DNA of 64,000 nucleotides from Evansella caseinilytica (GCF_900107275.1 NZ_FNPI01000011.1:1-64000); one strand, 5' to 3'; numbered from the stretch's first letter, positions 8,830 to 17,440 are shown. The notes: generated from the letters alone by a model not told the origin. Numbers and translations: made by a program.

Positions 8830-9088
8830 GAGGGGGTGTCTCAAAAGGGCGTTTTTTCCATTTGAGACACCCCCGAAGCAATGAGCGGAGCCGCTGCATC
8901 TTTTCAAAAGCCCGATAGGAGTGGTTTTTTCCTATCGAGCGTGTAGCGACGAGCAAAGCTACGATGCCTTTCACATCGAGTTGTCTCGACGGATAGTCAT
9001 CGAAGCTGTGCTTGCAGAGGAAGAGAAAAGCACGGAGCCATTGCCCTGATATTTTTTAAAATAGTTTTCGCTTTTGATACAGCCCCCC
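8830..9088 (-). repeat. Interspersed repeat family, copy 2 (minus orientation, centrally deleted)
   Basis: Starts with the hairpin end (GGGGGTGTCTCAAAAGGG ... TTTGAGACACCCCC, 8832-8874). It continues through the CGATAGGAGTGGTTTTTT, CATCGAGTTGTCTCGACGG and GCTTGCAGAGGAAGAG modules and ends in CTTTTGATACAGCCCC. Compared with copy 5 it lacks the central CCTAAGTGCTG block. The leading hairpin may act as the nap operon terminator. Confidence 0.85.
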
Positions 9089-9119
9089 TTGAAGCAGCTC
9101 ATTAAAAAAGCTGGCCATC

Positions 9120-9297
9120 GACGAGTAAAAACGAAAAATTGGCGGAAAAATGAGTTCCATCGGTTGCGAATACGGAAAAAAGCTAGATATCGACGGGAAA
9201 TATATACGTCCCCGACGGGAAAAAAACGAAATTGGACGGGATAATTATCAAAATAGACGGGATTATCCTCGAATCCGGCGGAATTATTTATACTCAA
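9120..9297 (+). repeat. Second, degenerate array of the 21-bp unit
   Basis: Units begin at 9120, 9141, 9192, 9214, 9235, 9256 and 9277. The last four are regularly spaced at 21 bp and read in frame as DGKKTKL-, DGIIIKI-, DGIILES- and GGIIYTQ-like heptapeptides. It shares the unit with the array at 3104-3271 and likewise lies beside a copy of the interspersed repeat. Confidence 0.75.
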
Positions 9298-9552
9298 GAT
9301 ACATTGCTTACCAGGAGACGGAAATAAGGTGATAATTGACGAATTAGCTGCATTAAGCAAAGTGAATAGATTGACGAACACACTCTGACATCTGCTTTGG
9401 CAACATCCTTCATTCTTAATCCCATTTACGAAACCTGTGCTCCTTTACCACTGTTCGAAAAATCATTCTGTTAATTCAAAAGCAAACTGTTTATTTATTT
9501 TATTATACATGGTATTTTTTATAAAATAATTGTGAAATGAAGGTGAAAATCG

Positions 9553-10017
9553 TTGGATTGTTTCGATGTGAAAATAATAACGCTGTTGATGGGGAAAGCC
9601 CGAATGACTTGGGCGGAATTGGCAAATGAAGTTGGGTTATCCGCTCCGGCGGTGGCAGATCGAACTCACCGCTTGGAAGAGCAAGGTATCATCAAGGGGT
9701 ATGGCGCATTGATTGATCCTGTGCGTGTCGGATGTGAATGTACCGCATTTGTAGCCGTGACACTGGATCATCCGCAGTATCGCTCTCCTTTTTTAAAAAA
9801 GGTAAATGGAATCCGGGAAATTCAGGAATGTCACCACATTGCAGGGGACTATGATTATTTGTTGAAGGTCCGTTGCCGTAACACAAAGGATTTGGATCGG
9901 GTTCTCAGCATGGAACTAAAAGAGATGGACGGCATATCTAAAACAAGGACGACGATTGTTTTGGATACGATGAAAGAAACCCATCAAGTACCGCTTCCAG
10001 CGGACAATCTCTCTTAA
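9553..10017 (+). CDS. Lrp/AsnC family transcriptional regulator
   Basis: 154 residues. An N-terminal winged helix (MTWAELANEVGLSAPAVADRTHRLEEQGIIKGY) is followed by a RAM ligand-binding domain (CTAFVAVTLDH, the ECHHIAGDYDYLLKVRC strand and the final RTTIVLDTMKE). The start is TTG: it gives the usual MDxFDxKI opening and lies 7 bp after AAGGTG. Proteins of this type sense amino acids. The LysE-type exporter 72 bp downstream on the same strand is the likely target, so this is a probable amino-acid-sensing export unit (inference from order). Confidence 0.9.
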   Translation: MDCFDVKIITLLMGKARMTWAELANEVGLSAPAVADRTHRLEEQGIIKGYGALIDPVRVGCECTAFVAVTLDHPQYRSPFLKKVNGIREIQECHHIAGDYDYLLKVRCRNTKDLDRVLSMELKEMDGISKTRTTIVLDTMKETHQVPLPADNLS

Positions 10018-10089
10018 GGAGGGAGGTTTAAGCACGGGGAAATACAGCTACTGGATCCGATGACATACTTAAATGGAGGCGGAACAAGG

Positions 10090-10710
10090 ATGACGATCAC
10101 TTATTTACTGAAAGGATTGGTTATCGGTTTTGCCATTGTCGCTCCGGTAGGTCCGATCGGCGTGCTTTGCATCCGACGCTCGCTTGTGCAAGGCAGGCTG
10201 TACGGATTATTTTCCGGTCTCGGGGCAGCCGCGGCGGATGCTGTCTACGGCTTTATCGCTGCCTTCGGTCTCACTGTTATTACCAGTTTTTTACTTGATT
10301 ACAAACTTTGGCTGCAGCTTATCGGCGGGTTGTTTTTGTGTTATTTGGGCATGCAGACATTGCTGTCTAAGCCGGCGGAATATCAAGGGGATGTCCAGGA
10401 AGGAAGTCTGCTTGCCTCCTTTTTTTCCACATTATTTTTAACCATCACCAACCCGGTAACAATTTTGGCATTCATCAGTATTTTTGCCGGGCTCGGCCTC
10501 TCCAATGAACATGGAAACAGCGCTTATGCGGTCCAATTGGTTGCCGGAGTGTTTGCGGGCTCCGCTTCCTGGTGGTTGTTGTTAAGCGTTGGTGTCGGTT
10601 TTTTTCGAAAAAAAATCAGCTTGACATCCATGATCTGGGTGAATCGGATTTCGGGAATTGTTATCCTGACTTTCGGTATCGTAGCGTTAATACAGCAATG
10701 GACATCCTAA
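10090..10710 (+). CDS. LysE/RhtB family amino-acid exporter
   Basis: 206 residues with about six membrane helices. The LysE-family opening is clear (LLKGLVIGFAIVAPVGPIGV, then RRSLVQGRLYGLFSGLGAAAADAVYG), as is the TITNPVTILAF motif in mid-protein. It would export amino acids or related compounds from the cytoplasm. I chose the ATG at 10090, after TGGAGGCGG; an upstream in-frame ATG has no ribosome binding site. Substrate is not predictable. It follows an Lrp-type regulator and precedes conserved ybaK. Confidence 0.9.
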   Translation: MTITYLLKGLVIGFAIVAPVGPIGVLCIRRSLVQGRLYGLFSGLGAAAADAVYGFIAAFGLTVITSFLLDYKLWLQLIGGLFLCYLGMQTLLSKPAEYQGDVQEGSLLASFFSTLFLTITNPVTILAFISIFAGLGLSNEHGNSAYAVQLVAGVFAGSASWWLLLSVGVGFFRKKISLTSMIWVNRISGIVILTFGIVALIQQWTS

Positions 10711-10886
10711 TTTCACGACACTCGTTTTAAACGTGAATCAGGTAGAGCTATAAACGCAAACCAGATTCGCAAACTGTCCCCTGACAATGCAAATTAAACC
10801 AACAGTTTACGATGGAGCATGCGCTGTACCTGTATTCATTCTCATTGTGCAGGCTCCTCTGGCGGTATTTCCCTAGGAATGCCAAG

Positions 10887-10935
10887 TTTTAATCCTTATG
10901 AACCGCTCGTTGCGAACAACACTAAGGATTAAAAA
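10887..10935 (+). promoter_or_regulatory. Perfect 12-bp inverted repeat upstream of ybaK
   Basis: TTTTAATCCTTA and TAAGGATTAAAA are exact complements separated by 24 nt. The element ends just before the AGAGGGG ribosome binding site of ybaK. It may be a terminator for upstream transcription (A-rich and T-rich flanks) or a control site for ybaK-cwlD. Confidence 0.45.
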
Positions 10936-10950
10936 GAGGGGAATTTAAAA

Positions 10951-11388
10951 ATGGATGTCATTGTTGACCTAGGAGAAAGAAGGAGAAAGAAACAATGGAA
11001 ATTTGAGCGAAGCATGCTGCGTTCCTTATCCATTGAAAATATGCGCAAGGATGTTCACAACCACTTTTTTACGTATCACGTCGGAAACTCTGTCAGCATG
11101 CTTTATCTTGTCGATTATTGCCTGGATATCGGCATCGATGCCTACTTGCTTGGCTCTGAGTTTGGCCGCTTCGGTTATTACGGAGAACCGGCGGAAAAAG
11201 TTCAAAACCGTTGCCGGTCAGAATTGGACTCTTATATAGAACAAACGGCCAACCAATTTAACGCATGGTTTCATTTGAACGAAGAGGAAAAACAATTTTT
11301 TCACGAAAAAAGCGCTGAGTTCATTTCTAAGTGGTGGACGAACGGCTTTAAAGAAGGAGAAAAGAAATATCGCCTTCGGCTGCATTAA
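10951..11388 (+). CDS. ybaK: DUF2521 protein, Bacillus YbaK (not the E. coli deacylase)
   Basis: 145 residues, soluble and charged. The opening (VIVDLGERRRKKQWKFERS), the LDIGIDAYLLGSEFGRFGYYG region and the HFFTYHVG segment match the conserved Bacillus ybaK product by my recollection, as does its position just before cwlD. Function is unknown. The ATG follows GAGGGGAATTTAAAA. It shares only its name with the E. coli Cys-tRNA deacylase. Confidence 0.85.
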   Translation: MDVIVDLGERRRKKQWKFERSMLRSLSIENMRKDVHNHFFTYHVGNSVSMLYLVDYCLDIGIDAYLLGSEFGRFGYYGEPAEKVQNRCRSELDSYIEQTANQFNAWFHLNEEEKQFFHEKSAEFISKWWTNGFKEGEKKYRLRLH

Positions 11389-11404
11389 GTGATCATAAAT
11401 GAGG

Positions 11405-11448
11405 CCCTGTCCCATATAAATAGGAAGGAAGGACAAAGGAGGACAGGG
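11405..11448 (+). promoter_or_regulatory. Inverted repeat overlapping the cwlD ribosome binding site
   Basis: CCCTGTCC (11405-11412) is exactly complementary to GGACAGGG (11441-11448). The right arm overlaps the end of the AAAGGAGG Shine-Dalgarno of cwlD, so pairing in the mRNA would partly hide it. It could attenuate cwlD translation or read-through from ybaK. Not tested. Confidence 0.4.
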
Positions 11449-11450
11449 TG

Positions 11451-12173
11451 ATGACGAAAAAAAAAGTATGGATGCTTATCGGGATTGCATTAGTTATCGG
11501 AGTATTGGCAGTCATTATCGAATATCAATTTATTAGTAAAAATTCCACCGGCTGGCACCTGCCGTTATCCGGTCAAGTGATTGTCATTGACCCCGGTCAT
11601 GGAGGGGTTGACGGCGGCGCAGCATCCAGGGCGGGTGATTTGGAAAAAGACATTGCGCTTCAAATCGGCTTCAAGCTGCGCGATTATCTTCAGGAATCCG
11701 GTGCCCTTGTGCTGATGACGCGTGAAGGAGATCACGACTTGGCTTCCGAGAGCACATCGAGAGTTCGGTCACGAAAGGTGGAGGATTTGCGGCGTCGTGT
11801 TTCATTGATTAATGAATCTGGGGCAGATCTTTTTATAAGCATTCATTTAAATTCCATACCATCCCCGAAATGGCGCGGTGCCCAAACATTTTACAACCGT
11901 GCGATTGAAGGGAATGAGCAGCTGGCAAAACATATTCAGGGAGAAATCCGCCGGAACTTGGAAAACACAGAACGGGAAGCAAAGCCGATCAACAGTGTTT
12001 ATTTAATTAATCAGGCAAATATTCCCGGAGCTTTAGTGGAAGTTGGCTTTTTGTCCAATCCGACAGAAGCAGAGCTGCTGAGTTCAGATGATTATCAGCT
12101 AAGTGTCGCCGCTGCCATTTATGAAGGCATATTGAGGTACGCGAGTGAAGATCCAATGCCTGGTGAAGGCTGA
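11451..12173 (+). CDS. cwlD: Germination-specific N-acetylmuramoyl-L-alanine amidase
   Basis: About 240 residues: an N-terminal membrane anchor (VWMLIGIALVIGVLAVII), then an Amidase_3 domain. Zinc and catalytic motifs are visible: VIDPGHGGVDGG (His), LEKDIAL (Glu), ISIHLNS (His) and LVEVGFLSNP (catalytic Glu). CwlD acts with PdaA to form muramic delta-lactam in the spore cortex. AAAGGAGG suits the ATG at 11451 (7-bp gap) better than the GTG just before it. It sits in the conserved ybaK-cwlD-salA order. Expression under sporulation sigma factors is expected from the family, not seen here. Confidence 0.95.
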   Translation: MTKKKVWMLIGIALVIGVLAVIIEYQFISKNSTGWHLPLSGQVIVIDPGHGGVDGGAASRAGDLEKDIALQIGFKLRDYLQESGALVLMTREGDHDLASESTSRVRSRKVEDLRRRVSLINESGADLFISIHLNSIPSPKWRGAQTFYNRAIEGNEQLAKHIQGEIRRNLENTEREAKPINSVYLINQANIPGALVEVGFLSNPTEAELLSSDDYQLSVAAAIYEGILRYASEDPMPGEG

Positions 12174-12514
12174 TGCTATGGTGCGGTCGACCACAATATA
12201 AATAGATGCGGCCTGTGTGGAGAATCCGGATAATTACACGGGCTGAGGCCTTTCACTAATAACGACAACAGCTTGATGGAGAGAAAACAACATATTGTCG
12301 CCGCTTTTGTGAACAGTCTTCCAGCCCGCTCTTGAGGAAAAATGAAGGATGAAGCTGTGAAAAGTTACTTGATTACTCCTGTCAAACCTCCGAAGTTCTC
12401 CATTAATACTCAGTACAACTGTGATATAGATCATTATGAAAAAAACGAAATATGTTATACTAAGTGTGGAGTGCAAGTTAGTGTACGCATACTTTTTTCA
12501 AGGGCGGTGTATCA
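12174..12514. other. Intergenic region cwlD-salA (341 bp)
   Basis: I see no convincing gene. Short open frames on both strands lack ribosome binding sites and family resemblance. The salA promoter must lie here; TATACTAAG near 12456 is a possible -10 region, but I could not assign a good -35. Confidence 0.4.
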
Positions 12515-13561
12515 ATGATTACAGAAGAACAAGTGCTCAATGCATTAAAAAATGTAAACGAGCCTTATTTAAAGAAGAACCTTGTGGATCTTCATGCCAT
12601 CAAAGAACTGAAAATTAAAGAGAATATGGTCAGCCTGAAATTAGCGATTGCCCAACCGGGAACAGCGGAGCAAATGCAGCTGCAGCAGGACGTTGTCAAC
12701 GCTGTCAAAGGAGCGGGAGCCGATTCCGTCGGCTTGCGCTTTGAAAAAATGTCGGACGAAGAGCTACAAAAGCACGGCGGCCAATCGCAAGAGGAAGGTT
12801 CATCCTTATTAAAACGAAAAAACACCACGTTTATCGCGGTAACGAGTGGTAAAGGCGGCGTCGGCAAATCCACCGTCTCTGTTAACCTGGCCGTCTCCTT
12901 GGCGCGTAAAGGGAAGAAAGTCGGAATCATTGATGCAGATATTTACGGCTTCTCCGTTCCGGATATGATGGGAATCGAAGACCGGCCAAAGGTTGTCGGA
13001 CAAAAAATTTATCCAGTCAACCGCTTCGATGTTCAAGTGATTTCTATGGGCTTTTTTGTTGAGGATAACTCACCGATAATCTGGCGCGGACCGATGCTTG
13101 GGAAAATGCTGAATAACTTTTTCTCGGAAGTGGAATGGGATGAACTCGATTATTTAGTTCTTGATTTGCCGCCGGGAACAGGCGATGTGGCGCTGGACGT
13201 CCATTCCATGCTGCCGCAGTCGAAGGAAATCATCGTGACGACACCGCATGCCACCGCAGCTTTTGTAGCCGCTAGGGCGGGCGCAATGGCGATGAAAACA
13301 GAGCATGAAATTTTAGGTGTCGTCGAGAACATGGCTTATTTTGAAAGCAAAGTATCCGGCGAAAAAGAATATGTCTTTGGCAAGGGTGGGGGCGAAAAGC
13401 TGGCGAAAGAATTAAACAGTGAAGTGCTTGCGCAGATTCCGCTTGGTCAGCCGGAAATAGAGGAAGATCATTTCGCGCCATCCGTTTACAATCCAAGCCA
13501 TCCGATCGGAAAAATATATATGGACCTGGCTGAGAAAATTGTTGGTAAAACAAGTAAATAA
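12515..13561 (+). CDS. salA: Mrp/NBP35-type ATPase SalA
   Basis: 348 residues. The N-terminal MIP18/DUF59 domain (about residues 1-90, EEQVLNALKNVNEP) is followed by a P-loop ATPase with the deviant Walker A motif TSGKGGVGKS and the LVLDLPPGTGDVALD motif. Proteins of this family carry Fe-S clusters; B. subtilis SalA is also a regulator that represses scoC and so activates protease genes. The CxxC of some Mrp proteins is not evident. Position after cwlD and before gerD is the B. subtilis order. A strong terminator follows. Confidence 0.93.
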   Translation: MITEEQVLNALKNVNEPYLKKNLVDLHAIKELKIKENMVSLKLAIAQPGTAEQMQLQQDVVNAVKGAGADSVGLRFEKMSDEELQKHGGQSQEEGSSLLKRKNTTFIAVTSGKGGVGKSTVSVNLAVSLARKGKKVGIIDADIYGFSVPDMMGIEDRPKVVGQKIYPVNRFDVQVISMGFFVEDNSPIIWRGPMLGKMLNNFFSEVEWDELDYLVLDLPPGTGDVALDVHSMLPQSKEIIVTTPHATAAFVAARAGAMAMKTEHEILGVVENMAYFESKVSGEKEYVFGKGGGEKLAKELNSEVLAQIPLGQPEIEEDHFAPSVYNPSHPIGKIYMDLAEKIVGKTSK

Positions 13562-13575
13562 ACACAAATGAAGTC

Positions 13576-13635
13576 AAGAGAGCTTCGCAAAAGGTGAAAA
13601 AATGAAAAAAATCCTTTTGGGAAGCCCTCTTTTTT
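13576..13635 (+). terminator. Terminator after salA (also faces gerD)
   Basis: A long imperfect stem, AGAGAGCTTCGCAAAAGG with CCTTTTGGGAAGCCCTCT (two mismatches), is followed by six T. It lies between convergent salA and gerD. Confidence 0.85.
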
Positions 13636-13693
13636 AGTGTTTGCTACGCAATTTGGGACCGGCGAAGTGAATGTGAAAGCGTGCGGTCAGCGG

Positions 13694-14308
13694 TCACGAA
13701 CTGGATTCCGAGCCGCCTCCCGATTGACCTTCTTTTTCTTCTTCTTTTTTCTGCATTTGCTTTTCGGCAACACTTGCGATAATTTCATTCAGCTTCCCGA
13801 CAAACAGCGGACTTTCCAAAGCCTCGGTCATTATGGTCATCACCTGCTGCCGGTAAGCCTTGCTTTGCATCAGCTCTAAATACTCTTTTTCCATTTCCGG
13901 GTCCTTTAAAACGGTGATCATCATTCCCTGGTATTCCGGATCTTTCATTAATCCCTTTAAAACTTTTTCGTTTTCATTTTGCAAGCTTTCGGCAAACGCT
14001 TTGGAGAATTCCGGATCCTTCATCACCTTTTGCCAGTACTCTTTCCCGGCATCGGATGTTAGTGTAGAACGAATCGTGTCTTTTACATAATCCTGATCCA
14101 TCACAAGCGCTTTTTTGACTTCTTCGTCCTTCAGCACATCCTGAATTGCCTGTTTGCCTTCATCTGTTTTCAGCATATCCACCATCATTTTTTTCGTGTT
14201 CTCGTAGTCCGGCTGCTGTGATTGATCTTCCATCGCTGCGCAGCCCGTGATTAAAATAATAAGTATCATGCATATGCTAAGCTTAACTTTATATTTCAAC
14301 TGCCACAC
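13694..14308 (-). CDS. gerD: Spore germination lipoprotein GerD
   Basis: 204 residues. The signal peptide ends in the lipobox LITGC. The rest is a helical rod with repeated KDPE motifs (MKDPEFSKAF, MKDPEYQGMM, LKDPEMEKEY) and a Lys/Glu then Gly/Ser-rich tail. GerD gathers germinant receptors into clusters in the spore inner membrane. It starts at GTG 14308, which follows GAAAGGAGC by 8 bp. Its location between salA and kbaA, on the opposite strand, matches B. subtilis. Confidence 0.93.
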   Translation of the reverse strand: MWQLKYKVKLSICMILIILITGCAAMEDQSQQPDYENTKKMMVDMLKTDEGKQAIQDVLKDEEVKKALVMDQDYVKDTIRSTLTSDAGKEYWQKVMKDPEFSKAFAESLQNENEKVLKGLMKDPEYQGMMITVLKDPEMEKEYLELMQSKAYRQQVMTIMTEALESPLFVGKLNEIIASVAEKQMQKKEEEKEGQSGGGSESSS

Positions 14309-14486
14309 AGGAAGCGGCTCCTTTCAAGATTTACTTTTGTTCATAGCATGGATTATTGTAAAAAAATTATGCAGGTCCATGCCTGGGGATAAACGGAGTT
14401 CGTTGGAAAAAAGAAAAAACTGGCGGAACAAAAACAAATTTTGATAAAATGGACAAGGGATTTGATACTGTGGGAGGATGTTTAAC

Positions 14487-15134
14487 GTGAATACTAAAAA
14501 AGTGGTGTTTTTGTTTTATTCAACGTTTATCATTGGTACAATCGCTGGTTTTTTGATCGGTTTTATTTTAGATTGGCAAACCCATATAGATGATATTATG
14601 AACGGAAAAATTGGAGGCTTTGCGATGATTTTTATTACGGCTTCCATTTGGACGATCATTTCGCAAATGGGTTTTTTCGCTTATTTAACGATTCATCGCT
14701 TCGGCCTAGGGATTTTCCGTTCGACCAGGCTGTGGAACCTGGTGCAAATTGTGTTGATCGCCTTTGCTTTGTTTGATCTCGTGTATTTCCGGCATCTGCT
14801 GTTTGCGGAAGCAGGCGAGAGCATGGCCGCCTACCTTGTTGTCCCGCTTCTTCTGCTGCTGTACGGGGGAATTGTTGCTTATCTGAAAAGCAAAGATACC
14901 AATCGGGCGGCGTTTGTTCCCGCTTTGTTTTTTATGGTAGTAGTTACAACTGTTGAATGGATTCCCGCGCTTAGGGAGAACGACAGCACCTTTTTAATAA
15001 CATCGATCGTCCCGCTATTAACTGCCAATACATGGCAGCTTCTCGTGTTGCATCGACTTCACGAACAAGGAACGGACGCTAAGACGCAATCGGGCAGCTC
15101 GGTAAAAAAAGCGCAGCTGTCGAAAACGAAGTAG
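14487..15134 (+). CDS. kbaA: KinB-signalling pathway activator KbaA
   Basis: About 215 residues and six predicted membrane helices. The opening (KKVVFLFYSTFIIGTIAGF) and the central WTIISQMGFFAYLTIHRFGLG region fit KbaA, which is needed for KinB input to the sporulation phosphorelay. I chose GTG at 14487, 9 bp after GGGAGG; the ATG at 14478 directly abuts that site. Position between gerD and pdaB is conserved. Confidence 0.88.
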   Translation: MNTKKVVFLFYSTFIIGTIAGFLIGFILDWQTHIDDIMNGKIGGFAMIFITASIWTIISQMGFFAYLTIHRFGLGIFRSTRLWNLVQIVLIAFALFDLVYFRHLLFAEAGESMAAYLVVPLLLLLYGGIVAYLKSKDTNRAAFVPALFFMVVVTTVEWIPALRENDSTFLITSIVPLLTANTWQLLVLHRLHEQGTDAKTQSGSSVKKAQLSKTK

Positions 15135-15288
15135 TTGGTTGCCGGTGGAAAAACGAAACACCACGTTACAATAGAAACGGTATGTTCAAAAAACAGGAAC
15201 ATTAAAGAGACATACCAGGAAGAACGACGAAACGTACATCGAAAACGCAGGCAGGGATAGGACAAAATCAACACCTGAAAACGCCATT

Positions 15289-15325
15289 AAAAAAACGCTT
15301 GGATTTTATAGCCAAACGTTTTTTT
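15289..15325. terminator. Terminator between kbaA and pdaB (bidirectional)
   Basis: AAAAAAACG(C)TTGG pairs with CCAAACGTTTTTTT. A-tract and T-tract on opposite sides let it serve both convergent genes. Confidence 0.8.
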
Positions 15326-15336
15326 GTGTATTTTAA

Positions 15337-15380
15337 GTGTATGTTCCAAAAGATCGCTTGTTATCTTTTGGAACATACAC
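15337..15380. repeat. Hairpin fragment of the interspersed repeat family
   Basis: A perfect 18-bp inverted repeat, GTGTATGTTCCAAAAGAT / ATCTTTTGGAACATACAC, with an 8-nt loop. It resembles the terminal hairpin of the large repeats, with CC in place of one A. It abuts the pdaB stop codon. Confidence 0.7.
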
Positions 15381-16138
15381 TATTTAATTTCTTTTGTAAC
15401 CACTTCCGCACCGGAAATTAATTGAGAAATGGTGTCGAATTTATAGCCGTCATTTTTTAGTTGACTAATAATCACCGGCAATGCCTCATGAGTCTGCTTG
15501 GCGGAATCCGAAGCATGGAACAGGATAATATCGCCGTTTGTCAATTGTGAGGTGACATTCTGAACGATTTTTTCCACACCTGGATTTAACCAGTCCTCGG
15601 AATTGACGCTCCAATGGATGACATCATAATTTTCTTTTTCCGCTATTTGAAGAACGCGATCATCAAAGCTGCCGTTCGGCGGTCTTAAATATGTCGGGGC
15701 TTCCTGACTAACTTCTTGTAAAATTCGGTGAGCGGTTTGGATATCTTTTTTTATTTTATCTTCTTCCCACTTTGTGTAGTGGTCGTGGCGATAGCCGTGA
15801 CTTCCCAGCTCGTGTCCATCCTCGATGATCCGTTCAACAATGTCGGGATGGCGCTCCGCCCAGGCAGCAGAAACAAAAAAGGTAGCCGGAATGTCGTTCT
15901 CCTTTAAAATATCCAATATCGGTTCCGCGCGTTCCTCTCCCCAGCTGATGTTAAAGGTCAAAGCGACGCGCTGATCCTCGGCATCGACTTTATAGATGGC
16001 GGCAGGTGTATCGTTGTTGGAGAAAACAGGAATTTGCGAACGTTCAACATATAATATTCCTGCTGTAAAAAAGGCTGCAATCACGATGATCATATAGCGC
16101 TTTAATGTCCGTGCATTCCAAACCCAAATGAAGTTCAT
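15380..16138 (-). CDS. pdaB: Spore polysaccharide deacetylase-like protein PdaB
   Basis: About 252 residues: an N-terminal membrane anchor and a NodB homology domain (from about residue 55). Visible motifs are VALTFNISWG (an Asn stands where catalytic members have Asp of TFDDG), SHGYRHDHY (metal His pair), RPPNGSFDD, HWSVNSEDW and DIILFHAS. PdaB is needed to keep spores intact late in sporulation. I chose ATG 16138: AAGGAGGC lies 7 bp before it and inside the longer frame. Gene order matches B. subtilis ybaN. Confidence 0.92.
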   Translation of the reverse strand: MNFIWVWNARTLKRYMIIVIAAFFTAGILYVERSQIPVFSNNDTPAAIYKVDAEDQRVALTFNISWGEERAEPILDILKENDIPATFFVSAAWAERHPDIVERIIEDGHELGSHGYRHDHYTKWEEDKIKKDIQTAHRILQEVSQEAPTYLRPPNGSFDDRVLQIAEKENYDVIHWSVNSEDWLNPGVEKIVQNVTSQLTNGDIILFHASDSAKQTHEALPVIISQLKNDGYKFDTISQLISGAEVVTKEIK

Positions 16139-16230
16139 AAATAGTGCCTCCTTGTCCATTCTTTAATTTATATGTATTCGATGGACAGGCTTATATGAAT
16201 AAAAACAGGAAAAAACGAAAATAATTTTTA

Positions 16231-16531
16231 GAAGATGTTCAAAAAGGTAATGGCTTTGCTCGATGCCCCCAAATTCCGCCTAAGTGCTGCCCACGTCCAA
16301 TGCGCAGCGGCGGAATGTCGCCAGCATGGCTATGAGAATCCCGCTCATAGCCGGCTAAAAAGATTGCATCGGCTACACCATTGTCTCTACCTCTGCCAGT
16401 ATTTCACTGACGATCCAAGTACCATCGCCCGCGATGGCACGATGAGACAGCTCGGCGCTTCTCAGTGAAGAATGGCTTGTTGCATCGCGTTAGTTTGAAA
16501 AGATAACAGGCGATTTTTTTGAACTAACACT
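16231..16531 (+). repeat. Interspersed repeat family, copy 3
   Basis: Begins ATGTTCAAAAAGGTAATGG and contains the AATTCCGCCTAAGTGCTGCC module. It carries a branch-specific segment (CCAAGTACCATCGCCCGCGATGGCAC) shared with copies 7 and 8, and ends near GATTTTTTTGAACTAACAC. More diverged than the other copies. Confidence 0.75.
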
Positions 16532-16559
16532 TTTACTACAGTCTTTGGGGGTGCGGTTT

Positions 16560-16784
16560 ATGCTTGGACTAATATTATCGAACAAAGAATCACAGGAAGT
16601 GGAATATTTGCTGAAACGCGAACTGGAGGAACTGCTGCTTGATTTATCCGATTCAAGAATTGACGGCATCGTAAAACGGGCTATGGAGGAAAGGTATCAA
16701 ATGATTTTTCAGCTGTACAGGCGATTTACCACGCAAAGTGAATATTTAAAATATGTCAGGCAGCGTCAATTTTCCGGTAAATAG
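16560..16784 (+). CDS. Small conserved-looking protein, function unknown
   Basis: 74 residues, helical and charged (LGLILSNKESQEVEYLLKRELEELLLDLSD, then VKRAMEERYQMIFQLYRRF). No membrane segment or known motif. The ATG at 16560 follows GGGGGT by about 7 bp. I have a recollection of similar small proteins in other Bacillus genomes next to pdaB, but cannot assign a function. Confidence 0.65.
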   Translation: MLGLILSNKESQEVEYLLKRELEELLLDLSDSRIDGIVKRAMEERYQMIFQLYRRFTTQSEYLKYVRQRQFSGK

Positions 16785-16997
16785 CAGCAAAAGTAAAATG
16801 TTAAACAAGCGATGGACTTTTGCTGTTGGCTCCAATGTTGTTGTGCTGGTTTGGGTCATGGTTTAGAAGGTGAATGACATGCCGATTCTCTGAACTTTGG
16901 TGCAGTGATCGCCCACCAACCAGCCGCAATGGTTATTGTCTGGAGGATGATCTCCAACAGCAACAATAAAAAAGCTTTTTGCGGAATAAAAAACGGA

Positions 16998-17026
16998 TTG
17001 ACAATAGGCAATGGACATGTTATATT
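16998..17026 (+). promoter_or_regulatory. Sigma-A type promoter ahead of the tRNA cluster
   Basis: TTGACA (16998-17003), a 17-bp spacer and TATATT (17021-17026). It is the best promoter in the 423-bp gap before the first tRNA. A weaker TTCACT-18-TATAGT candidate lies about 90 bp downstream. The rest of the gap (16785-17207) holds no gene I can support. Confidence 0.6.
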
Positions 17027-17207
17027 TCATTTTGTGACTTTGCATTTTTCATGCTTTAAATAAGGATTTTAAACCGATTTACCAGAAAATTTCACTTGCG
17101 TTTTGTTAACAAAGTATAGTAACATATCAAATGTCTGAAAAACCTTTATATGCCTGGATGGGATAGAGCGAAGACAGTCAGAGAAGGTTAGGCATAGCCG
17201 AAATTAT

Positions 17208-17283
17208 TCCACAGTAGCTCAGTTGGTAGAGCAATCGGCTGTTAACCGATCGGTCGTAGGTTCGAGTCCTACCTGTGGAGCCA
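17208..17283 (+). tRNA. tRNA-Asn (anticodon GTT), copy 1
   Basis: Complete cloverleaf: acceptor TCCACAG/CTGTGGA, anticodon loop CTGTTAA with GTT, TTCGAGT T-loop and encoded CCA. Identical in its body to copy 2 except one D-loop base. Confidence 0.97.
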
Positions 17284-17363
17284 TGTATTCACTTAGCTTA
17301 AGCGGTGGAGGGGATCGCTTCTATCTCCATGACGCACTGTTTGCTTTTTTCTTTGTAAATTAT

Positions 17364-17439
17364 TCCACAGTAGCTCAGTCGGTAGAGCAATCGGCTGTTA
17401 ACCGATCGGTCGTAGGTTCGAGTCCTACCTGTGGAGCCA
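17364..17439 (+). tRNA. tRNA-Asn (anticodon GTT), copy 2
   Basis: Same cloverleaf as copy 1 with AGTCGG instead of AGTTGG in the D-loop. CCA is encoded. The 80-bp spacer between the copies has no repeat of its own. Confidence 0.97.
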
Positions 17440-17440
17440 T

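Noticed and set aside
12436-12618. 60-codon frame overlapping the start of salA
   Set aside because: It overlaps the salA coding region in another frame and lacks a ribosome binding site.
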